A DNA stretch of 64,000 nucleotides from Tepidimonas taiwanensis (lineage in GTDB: Bacteria > Pseudomonadota > Gammaproteobacteria > Burkholderiales > Burkholderiaceae_C). The translations under genes were made by a program, and so were the position numbers. The notes beneath the pieces were generated by a model that saw only the letters and a program-made list of their open reading frames with translations, made no database searches and was not told the origin of the DNA. Shown here piece after piece: positions 54,998 to 62,364 of this stretch; position 1 is the stretch's first letter, and every line of letters begins with the position of its first letter. The stretch is from the NCBI RefSeq assembly GCF_020162115.1, contig NZ_CP083911.1, positions 1,178,001-1,242,000 on the forward strand, given 5' to 3'.

Positions 54998-57418
54998 CTA
55001 CAGGTTGCTGGCCGCACGAACCTCGGCCAGCGTGGTCAATCCCATCAGGACCTTTTCGATGCCATCCTGGCGTAAGGTTCGCATTCCCTCGCGCAGGGCT
55101 TGGGCTTGTATCTCGGCGGGACGCGCGCGCGTCTGCACCAAATACCGGACCGCATCGCTGCCCACCAACAACTCGTGCATCGCGATGCGTCCGCGAAAAC
55201 CGGTCTGGGCGCACTCCGCACATCCCGGCGCATGCCCGATCATCAACTGGCCATCGCGACTGAAGCGCTGACGCCACTCCCGCTCGAGCACCGCGGCGTC
55301 CCGCAAGGGGTGATCGTCGGGCAGCGGCGCTTGGTAGTCCTGGATGAGCTCCTGCAACCGCTGGGCATCAACGGGCTCGAACCGCACGCATGCATGGCAG
55401 AGCCGGCGTGCCAGCCGCTGCGCCAAAATGCCTTGCAGTGAGTCGGCAAACGAAAAGGGGTCGACCCCCAAGTCCCGCAAGCGCACAATGGTCTCAGCGG
55501 CCGTGTTGGTGTGCAGCGTGGACATGACGAAGTGACCCGTGAGCGACGCCTCGATGGCCATCTCGGCGGTTTCTGCGTCACGGATCTCGCCCACCATGAT
55601 CACATCCGGGTCCGCCCGCAGCAGTGCCCGCAACGCCTGCGCAAACGTCCAGCCGATCTTGGGGTTGACCTGGATTTGCCGCAGCCCACGCTGCGTGATT
55701 TCCACGGGGTCTTCCGCCGTCCACACCTTGCGGTTGGGTGTGTTGAGGCGTTGCAGCGCCGCGTGCAGCGTCGTGGTTTTACCCGATCCCGTCGGCCCGA
55801 CACACAAGAATAACCCGTACGGACGCTCGATGATACGCTCGATATCTGCCAAGTTGCGTGTACTCAGCTGCAACGCCCCGAGCGGCAGTGGCTCCGACGA
55901 ATTGAGAATGCGCATCACCACATCCTCCAACCCCTCCACCGTGGGGATAGTGGCCACGCGCAACTCGATGGGCAAACCACCGAAGCGGCGGAAATTGATT
56001 TTGCCGTCCTGCGGCTTGCGGCGCTCCGAAATGTCGAGATTGCACATCACCTTGATGCGCGCAACCAAGGAATTGCGATAAACGGCTGGCAATTCAAGGT
56101 AGGGGCGCAGCTCCCCGTCGACCCGAAAACGGACGACCACCTTTTCCTTTCCGGGGTACGGTTCGATGTGAATGTCGGATGCACGCTGGTGAAATGCCTC
56201 CACGATTATCGAATTCACGAGCCTGACCAGCGTGTTGTCCGACTGTTCCAGCAACTGCTCGTCGGCGACGTCCGCCTCCCCATCGTCCGACAGCTCCGCC
56301 GCGAGTTGCCACGCCTCGGCAGGCTGTCCTGCCCCTGCGTCCGCCCCCGGGATACCGGCAGCCGCGGCCTCATCAAGCAGCCCGAAAGTGCGGTACGCCT
56401 CCAAAATGCGCCGCTGCAAATCCTGCGCAAGGCCTACCACGGGCACCACCTTGCGCTGCGCCGTAAACTCCAATTCATCGATGACCTTGAACTGCAGCGG
56501 ATCGGCCATCGCCACCACGATCGCCCCCCCCCCCAGCAAGGCGATGGGCAGTACCCGCAAGCGCAGCGCGAGAGCCGAGGGCACCAAGCGCAGCGCATCC
56601 GCGTCGATCGGGTAGCGTTGCACGTCGACAAAGGGGTATCCCATCTTGCGCGCCAGCGCCACTTGCAGATCCGCCGGCTGAACCAGCCCCATCTCCACGA
56701 GGGTCTGTCCGAGTGGCTTTTTGGGTTGCGTTTTTTGCCGAGCAAGTGCCTCATCGAGCTGCGCGGGAGTGATCTTGCCCAACCCCAACAACGCTTCACC
56801 AATCGGCACAGGCTGCAGTGTCGCCTGCCGCTGCAGGGCGGCCTTGAGCTGCTCGAGGTTCTCGACCACTGCGGACTCGACGCCGACGACCGAGGCGGCA
56901 GCGTCGCGCTCAGGATTGAGCAGGCTATCGCCAAACTCCCCCTCTTCGATCGTGTCGCCGCCCCCGGTGCGCATCTGGTACGAAACGATCCCACTTTTGG
57001 GAATGAAAACCCGCTCAGGATCGTCCTCCGATGTCCGCTTGGGAAATATCCACAACCCCTTGTCAGTGCGCCGGTAGGCGTGACACAGGCCGGCATAGGC
57101 GGAGCCATCGCGCAACTGCACCGCAAACGCCCCCGTGGCTGACGCATCGGGGAACCCAGAGGGAGATTCCCGCGTGGACTCCGTCGGAAAAACCCGCAGC
57201 CGCTTGATCTGGTTGAAGCGCAACGAGATGGCGCGGGGCTGTCCCGCCACCAATAATTTGAGGTTGCCCGACTCTGGACGAAAATCCACCAACTCTCCGC
57301 TCAGAGAGCGGGCGTTCCACCCCTCGATGGCGGCCATGACACCGCTGGCTCCCACGGGATAGGTGTCGTCGGTCGTGCGATTGGGCAGCGTGAATTGAGG
57401 GCTATTGGTCTCTTGCAT
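54998..57418 (-). CDS. GspE/PilB-type secretion/pilus ATPase with MshEN module
   Basis: About 806 aa, longer than PilB (~570). Domains: an N-terminal ~190-residue extension with GELVDFRPESGNLKLLVAGQ (unknown fold); a MshEN-type pair, PIGEALLGLGKITPAQLDEA followed by LARQ and PLGQTLVEMGLVQPADLQVA (~205-259), which in MshE and relatives binds cyclic di-GMP; then the GspE core with ASDIHIEPYPGKEKVVVRFR, Walker A CVGPTGSGKTTTLHAALQRL (~541-548), Walker B DPDVIMVGEIRDAETAEMAI and CHAC...CAEC zinc-type cysteines. Powers pilus extension or secretion. ATG 57418 preferred over TTG 57436. Last gene of a run with DUF2189 and DUF2788 genes. Confidence 0.9.
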   Translation of the reverse strand: MQETNSPQFTLPNRTTDDTYPVGASGVMAAIEGWNARSLSGELVDFRPESGNLKLLVAGQPRAISLRFNQIKRLRVFPTESTRESPSGFPDASATGAFAVQLRDGSAYAGLCHAYRRTDKGLWIFPKRTSEDDPERVFIPKSGIVSYQMRTGGGDTIEEGEFGDSLLNPERDAAASVVGVESAVVENLEQLKAALQRQATLQPVPIGEALLGLGKITPAQLDEALARQKTQPKKPLGQTLVEMGLVQPADLQVALARKMGYPFVDVQRYPIDADALRLVPSALALRLRVLPIALLGGGAIVVAMADPLQFKVIDELEFTAQRKVVPVVGLAQDLQRRILEAYRTFGLLDEAAAAGIPGADAGAGQPAEAWQLAAELSDDGEADVADEQLLEQSDNTLVRLVNSIIVEAFHQRASDIHIEPYPGKEKVVVRFRVDGELRPYLELPAVYRNSLVARIKVMCNLDISERRKPQDGKINFRRFGGLPIELRVATIPTVEGLEDVVMRILNSSEPLPLGALQLSTRNLADIERIIERPYGLFLCVGPTGSGKTTTLHAALQRLNTPNRKVWTAEDPVEITQRGLRQIQVNPKIGWTFAQALRALLRADPDVIMVGEIRDAETAEMAIEASLTGHFVMSTLHTNTAAETIVRLRDLGVDPFSFADSLQGILAQRLARRLCHACVRFEPVDAQRLQELIQDYQAPLPDDHPLRDAAVLEREWRQRFSRDGQLMIGHAPGCAECAQTGFRGRIAMHELLVGSDAVRYLVQTRARPAEIQAQALREGMRTLRQDGIEKVLMGLTTLAEVRAASNL

Positions 57419-57454
57419 ATTCTTCTGTGGCGTCAACTCTGCATAGCGTTATGA

Positions 57455-57688
57455 CTAGATCCCCAGCGCCCACTGGATCACATTTTTGGCCAAAAAGCCA
57501 AGCATGCCCAGGGACAATACCAAAAAGAGGATGAAGGTCCCGAACTTGCCCGCCTTCGATTCGCGCGCCAGATTGAGCACGATGAACAGCATGTACAGAA
57601 TAAAGGCACCCACGCCGAACGTGAGCCCGAACTGCGCGATCTGCGCCTCGGTATAGCCGAACAGCGTTCCTTCCATTCCGTCACTCAC
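57455..57688 (-). CDS. DUF2788 family small membrane protein
   Basis: 77 aa with two membrane helices: LTFGVGAFILYMLFIVLNLA and GTFILFLVLSLGMLGFLAKN, joined by a conserved-looking basic loop RESKAGKF. It matches the DUF2788 pattern as remembered (AQFGLTFGVGAFILYMLFI, ESKAGKFGTFILF). Function unknown. Its start overlaps the end of the DUF2189 gene by 8 bases and the GspE-like gene starts 36 bp later, so the three are co-transcribed; a link to pilus or secretion assembly is inferred only from that. Confidence 0.8.
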   Translation of the reverse strand: MSDGMEGTLFGYTEAQIAQFGLTFGVGAFILYMLFIVLNLARESKAGKFGTFILFLVLSLGMLGFLAKNVIQWALGI

Positions 57689-58490
57689 TGCGCAGCGGGC
57701 GGATCACCCCCGCACGCTCGAAATCGCGATAGGCGTGCCAGCTCGCATACGCGATCACCGGCACCGTCAGCATCAGACCCACCATCGCCAGCGCCATGCC
57801 AACGGCCACCAGCACGACGATGCACACCGCCCACACGCACAGGACGATCGGGTGCGTCCCAACGGCGCGCCAGCTCTCGCTCACCGCGTGCCACAGCGGC
57901 GTGCGGGTCGCCACCAGCATCGGCAGCGTCATCACGCTGGAGGCGAACACCGGCGCGGCGAGCCATCCCCCCAACAGCAGCCAGGCCTCGAACAACGCGC
58001 TGTCGGTGTTGAGCACCACGTGACGCAAGAAGTCCGCGGGCTTGAGGATGGGCACCGGTGCCCACAGCGTGATCAGCGCCGCCGACGTCATCATCCAACC
58101 CGTGACGGCCATCGCCAGCAAAAACCCGAACGCCATCAGGCGCCGGTCACCCGAGGTCCACAGGCGGATGACTTCCGCGCAGCAGACCTTTTCGCCGCGC
58201 TCCAGGTGGGCGCTGACCGCGTACAACCCGGACGCCAGCACCGGGGCGATGATGAGAAACCCCGAAAACGCCCCAGCCAGCAACCAGAAGTGGTCCCGCA
58301 ACGCCACCACCAGGATGGTGCCGAACAGCGCCATCATGCCGCCGTGCAGCACGCCCGGCAGGGGGTTGGTGGCGTAGTCGCGCAGTCCCTGCCGCAACCA
58401 ACGCAGGGGCGCGGCCGCGTCGATCACGACCGTACCGGATGGCACCCCCTCGTCGCCGGGGGTCACCGGGGGTGAGGATGGCCTCGACAT
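57681..58490 (-). CDS. DUF2189 family integral membrane protein
   Basis: 269 aa with about six hydrophobic helices, for example GGMMALFGTILVVALRDHFW, LLAGAFSGFLIIAPVLASGL, FGFLLAMAVTGWMMTSAALI and VVLVAVGMALAMVGLMLTVP, ending WHAYRDFERAG. This is the DUF2189 pattern; members are uncharacterised. Start ATG 58490 follows a strong GGAGGAG. First gene of the DUF2189-DUF2788-ATPase run. The 115-bp gap to yejF holds no gene. Confidence 0.8.
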   Translation of the reverse strand: MSRPSSPPVTPGDEGVPSGTVVIDAAAPLRWLRQGLRDYATNPLPGVLHGGMMALFGTILVVALRDHFWLLAGAFSGFLIIAPVLASGLYAVSAHLERGEKVCCAEVIRLWTSGDRRLMAFGFLLAMAVTGWMMTSAALITLWAPVPILKPADFLRHVVLNTDSALFEAWLLLGGWLAAPVFASSVMTLPMLVATRTPLWHAVSESWRAVGTHPIVLCVWAVCIVVLVAVGMALAMVGLMLTVPVIAYASWHAYRDFERAGVIRPLRSE

Positions 58491-58605
58491 CACAATCTCC
58501 TCCGCAATACGAGGATCAACCCGAAAGCCCCCGCACCGTGACGGCCCGAGGGTATCCCCGATTGGACCACAAGCCGGCACGCCCACCGCCCCCCGAACGG
58601 AGGGC

Positions 58606-60246
58606 TCACCCCACGAGCGGCCCGGCACCGGCCAGCAGCTGCCGCGTGTAGTCCTCCCGCGGCGCGCGCAACACCTGCTCGGCGGGGCCGGCCTCGACGA
58701 CACGGCCGGCACGCATCACCAGCACGTCGTGCGCCATCGCCCACACGACATCGACGTCGTGCGTGATCAACAGGTACGACAAGCCGCGCTCGCGCTGCAG
58801 CCGCAACAGCAGCTCGATCACCTGCCGCTGCACGGTCACGTCCAGCGCGCTGGTCGGCTCATCCAGCACCAGCAGCTTGGGCTCGACGATGAGCGCGCGC
58901 GCCACCGCGATGCGCTGGCGCTGCCCGCCGGAAAATTCGTGCGGATAGCGCTGCAGCCACGCCGCCGTCTCGGCGGCCGGCACCTCCGCGGGCAGCAGCC
59001 CCACCTCGCGCAGCACCGCGACGACCCGCGCGCGCCGCTCGGCCGCCGACAGCGTCGGCGCGTGCACGCGCAAGCCCTCCTCAACGATCTGCTCCACCGT
59101 CAGCCGCGGCGACAGCGACGAAAACGGATCCTGAAACACCACCTGCACGTCGCGCCGCAACGGCCGATCCGCGGTGACGCGGCCGCTCCAGGCGCGGCCC
59201 ATCACGCGCAGATCGCCGCGTGCCGGCAGCAGCCCCAGCACCGCCAACGCCAGCGTCGATTTGCCCGATCCGGACTCCCCCACCACGCCCAGCGTGCGGC
59301 CCGGCCCCAAGCGGGCGGTCACCTCCCGCACCGCAGTGAACGTGGCCGAGCGGAACCACCCGCGCCAGCCCGGCCGCGGCACCCGGTACTCCACCGAGAG
59401 GGCGTCCGCCGTCAGGACCGCCGTCGCGGGATTCGCCGCCTCCACCGGTGCGACGTCGAACCCCGCGGGACGCTGCGGGCGACTGGCCAGCAGCCGGATG
59501 GTGTACGGGTGCGCCGGTGCCGAGAAGACGCGCGCCACCGGCCCAGCCTCGACCACGTGCCCGCGCTCCATCACCACCACCCGGTCCGCAAAACGCCGCA
59601 CCAGGTGCAGGTCGTGGGTGATCACCAGCACCGCAAGCCCCAGGCGCTGCCGCAGTTCGTCCAGCAACGCCAAAATCTGCAGCCGCAGGCTCGCGTCCAG
59701 CGCGGTCGTGGGCTCGTCCGCGATCAACAGGCGCGGCTCACCCGCCAGCGCCATCGCGATCATCGCCCGCTGGCGCTGGCCGCCGCTGAGCTGGTGCGGA
59801 TACTGCCGCGCCCGCCGCGCCGGCTCGTCGATGCCCACCTGCTGCAACCACGCCTCGGCGCGCGCCCACGCCTCGCGTGGCGGCAGGCCGCGCTTGACGC
59901 GCAGCACCTCCGCGATCTGCTCGCCCACCGGGTACAGCGGGTTGAGCGCCGTCATCGGCTCCTGGAAGACGTACGCAACCGCGTCACCGCGCAGGCCGCG
60001 CAGCGCCCGCTCCGGCAGCGAGAGCAGCGACTGACCGGCGAACCGCGCCTCACCGCTGACCTGCGCGTCCGGCAGCAGCCGCAGCAGGCTCAGCGCCGAG
60101 ACGGTCTTGCCCGACCCCGACTCACCCACCAACGCCACCTTCTCACCCGCGCCGACGTCGAAGTCGATCCCATGCACGACGGGCCGGCCGCCGAACGCGA
60201 TGCGCAGGCCGCGCACCGACAACAGGGGTTGCGCGGGGACCGTCAT
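58606..60246 (-). CDS. yejF: Peptide ABC transporter, fused double ATPase YejF
   Basis: 546 aa with two ATP-binding domains in one chain. Domain 1: ALVGESGSGKTVSALSLLRL, PHQLSGGQRQRAMIAMALAG, LLIADEPTTALDASLRLQIL. Domain 2: GVVGESGSGKSTLALAVLGL, PHEFSGGQRQRIAVARALIV, LLVLDEPTSALDVTVQRQVI. Drives uptake of oligopeptides (and microcin C-like peptides in E. coli) through YejBE. ATG overlaps the yejE stop (ATGA); the long upstream frame is a shadow of yejE. Last gene of the operon. Confidence 0.94.
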   Translation of the reverse strand: MTVPAQPLLSVRGLRIAFGGRPVVHGIDFDVGAGEKVALVGESGSGKTVSALSLLRLLPDAQVSGEARFAGQSLLSLPERALRGLRGDAVAYVFQEPMTALNPLYPVGEQIAEVLRVKRGLPPREAWARAEAWLQQVGIDEPARRARQYPHQLSGGQRQRAMIAMALAGEPRLLIADEPTTALDASLRLQILALLDELRQRLGLAVLVITHDLHLVRRFADRVVVMERGHVVEAGPVARVFSAPAHPYTIRLLASRPQRPAGFDVAPVEAANPATAVLTADALSVEYRVPRPGWRGWFRSATFTAVREVTARLGPGRTLGVVGESGSGKSTLALAVLGLLPARGDLRVMGRAWSGRVTADRPLRRDVQVVFQDPFSSLSPRLTVEQIVEEGLRVHAPTLSAAERRARVVAVLREVGLLPAEVPAAETAAWLQRYPHEFSGGQRQRIAVARALIVEPKLLVLDEPTSALDVTVQRQVIELLLRLQRERGLSYLLITHDVDVVWAMAHDVLVMRAGRVVEAGPAEQVLRAPREDYTRQLLAGAGPLVG

Positions 60247-61295
60247 GCGTCGACCTTTCGCGGATCGAGCGCGTCGCGCAGCGCATCGCCCATGAAAGTC
60301 AGCAGCGTCAGCGTCAGCACCAGCACGCCAAAGGTCGAGAGCGAAATCCACCACGCGTCGATGTTGTTCTTGCCCTGCGCCAGCAACTCGCCCAGCGACG
60401 GCGTGCCGGGCGGCACGCCCAAGCCGAGAAAGTCCAGCGACGTCAGCGCCAGAATGGCCGCGCTCATGCGAAACGGAAGGAACGTGACCACCGGCGTTAG
60501 GCTGTTGGGCAGCACGTGGCGCCAGATGATGCGCCAGTGCCCCAGCCCCAGCGCACGCGCCGCGCGCACGTAGTCGAGCTGGCGGTTGCGCAAAAATTCC
60601 GCGCGCACATAATCCGCCAGCCCCATCCAGCCGAACAGGCTCAGCAGCACCAGCAGCAGCGCGACGCTGGGCGCAAACACCGCGCTGAAAATGATCAGCA
60701 GGTACAGCTCCGGCATCGACCCCCAGATTTCGATCGCGCGCTGCATCGTCAGGTCCAGCCGCCCGCCAAAATACCCCTGCACCGCCCCAGCCAGCACCCC
60801 GAGCACGACGCCAATGGCGGTCAGCGCCAGCGCAAACAGGACGCTGACCCGAAACCCGTAGATGAGCTGCGCGAGCAGGTCCCGTCCGCGGTCGTCCGTG
60901 CCCAGCCAGTTGTCCGCCGACGGCGGGGCCGGGTGCGGATCCGGCGCGTAATAGCTCAGCGTCTTCGGCCCGTACGGATTGGGCGGGTAGATCGCCCAGT
61001 TGTCCCCCGCCGACAGCCGCTCGCGGATGTAGGGGTCGAGGTAGTCGGTCGGCGTCTCGAAGTCGCCGCCGAACGTCGTCTCCGGATAGTCGTGCAGCAG
61101 CGGCAAGTAATACCGCCCCTCGTAGTGCACCAGCAGCGGCCGGTCGTTCGAGAGCACCTCGGCCAGGAGGCTGGCCACGACCATCGCGGCAAACACCACC
61201 AGGCTCCAGAAACCGAGTCGGTTGCGCGCAAAGCGCCGCCACGCCCGCCGTGCGGGGCTGAAACTGGGCGGCAACGATCCCACCCCGACCTCCAT
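60243..61295 (-). CDS. yejE: Peptide ABC transporter permease YejE
   Basis: About 350 aa. N-terminal helix (GFWSLVVFAAMVVASLLAEV) with preceding basic RRAWRRFARNR, a large periplasmic loop with YYLPLLHDYPETTFGGDF, and five more helices carrying the permease EAA-type loop RAARALGLGHWRIIWRHVLP that contacts the ATPase. ATG 61295 lies 13 bp after the yejB stop; GTG 61325 overlapping yejB is an alternative start that adds ten residues. Confidence 0.93.
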   Translation of the reverse strand: MEVGVGSLPPSFSPARRAWRRFARNRLGFWSLVVFAAMVVASLLAEVLSNDRPLLVHYEGRYYLPLLHDYPETTFGGDFETPTDYLDPYIRERLSAGDNWAIYPPNPYGPKTLSYYAPDPHPAPPSADNWLGTDDRGRDLLAQLIYGFRVSVLFALALTAIGVVLGVLAGAVQGYFGGRLDLTMQRAIEIWGSMPELYLLIIFSAVFAPSVALLLVLLSLFGWMGLADYVRAEFLRNRQLDYVRAARALGLGHWRIIWRHVLPNSLTPVVTFLPFRMSAAILALTSLDFLGLGVPPGTPSLGELLAQGKNNIDAWWISLSTFGVLVLTLTLLTFMGDALRDALDPRKVDA

Positions 61296-61308
61296 GGGTA
61301 CCGCAGAG

Positions 61309-62337
61309 TCAATCGAACTTGACACGGGGATCCACCCAGACGTAACACAGGTCGCTGACGAGCTTGGTCACGAGCCCGATCAGCGTGAACAGGTACAGCG
61401 TGCCCATCACGACGGGGTAGTCGCGCCGGATCACGCTCTCGTAGCTCAGAAGCCCCAGCCCGTCGAGCGAAAACAGCGTCTCGATCAGCAGGCTGCCGGT
61501 GAAAAACGCCCCGATGAACGCCGCCGGAAAGCCCGTGACGATCGGGATGAGGGCGTTGCGAAAGACGTGCTTCCACAACACCCGCCGCTCGCTCAGCCCC
61601 TTGGCGCGCGCCACCAGCACGTACTGTTTGCGGATCTCCTCCAGCAGCGCGTTTTTGGTCAGCATCGTCGTCACCGCAAAGCTGCCCAGCACCATCGAGA
61701 GCACTGGCAGCGTGATGTGCCACAGGTAGTCGACGATGCGCGCGCCCCACGACAGCTCTTCCCAGTGGTCACTGACCAGTCCGCGCAACGGAAACCACTG
61801 CAACTGCCCGCCAAAGATCACGAGCAGCGCAACCCCGAGCACGAAGCCCGGGATGGCGTACGCCACCAGCACGATCAGCGAGGTCACCACGTCGAACCGC
61901 GAGCCCGCGCGCACCGCCTTGGCCACACCCAGCGGCACCGCCACCGCGTAGCTGATCACGAACGTCCACAGCCCCAGGCTCATCGACACCGGGAGCTTTT
62001 CCCAGATGAGCTGCGCCACCGGCTTGTTCTGGAAAAAACTCTGCCCGAGGTCGAAGCGCGCGAACTGCGCCAGCATCTGCCAGAAGCGCTCGTGCGCCGG
62101 CTTGTCGAAACCGTACAGCGCCTTGATCTGCTCGAGGCGCTTGGGGTCCACGCCCTGTGCACCGCGGTAGGCCGAGCCACCCCCCTCCGCCCCGTGCCCG
62201 AGGCCCGCGCGTGCCTCGGCCAGGTACTGGTCGACCGGCCCGCCCGGCACGAACTGGATCACGACGAACGTGACCAACAGCACCCCCAACAGCGTCGGGA
62301 TCATCAGCAGCAGGCGCTTGAAGACATACGACCACAT
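61309..62337 (-). CDS. yejB: Peptide ABC transporter permease YejB
   Basis: About 342 aa with six helices. N-terminus MWSYVFKRLLLMIPTLLGVL, FVPGGPVDQYLAEARAGLG, insert GVDPKRLEQIKALYGFDKPA typical of YejB, and EAA loop ARAKGLSERRVLWKHVFRNA. Three ATG codons (62355, 62343, 62337) are in frame; the last fits both the family N-terminus and the GGAGGGG ribosome site. Lies between yejA and yejE. Confidence 0.93.
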   Translation of the reverse strand: MWSYVFKRLLLMIPTLLGVLLVTFVVIQFVPGGPVDQYLAEARAGLGHGAEGGGSAYRGAQGVDPKRLEQIKALYGFDKPAHERFWQMLAQFARFDLGQSFFQNKPVAQLIWEKLPVSMSLGLWTFVISYAVAVPLGVAKAVRAGSRFDVVTSLIVLVAYAIPGFVLGVALLVIFGGQLQWFPLRGLVSDHWEELSWGARIVDYLWHITLPVLSMVLGSFAVTTMLTKNALLEEIRKQYVLVARAKGLSERRVLWKHVFRNALIPIVTGFPAAFIGAFFTGSLLIETLFSLDGLGLLSYESVIRRDYPVVMGTLYLFTLIGLVTKLVSDLCYVWVDPRVKFD

Positions 62338-62364
62338 CGCCATCCCCTCCGCCATCCCCTCCGT

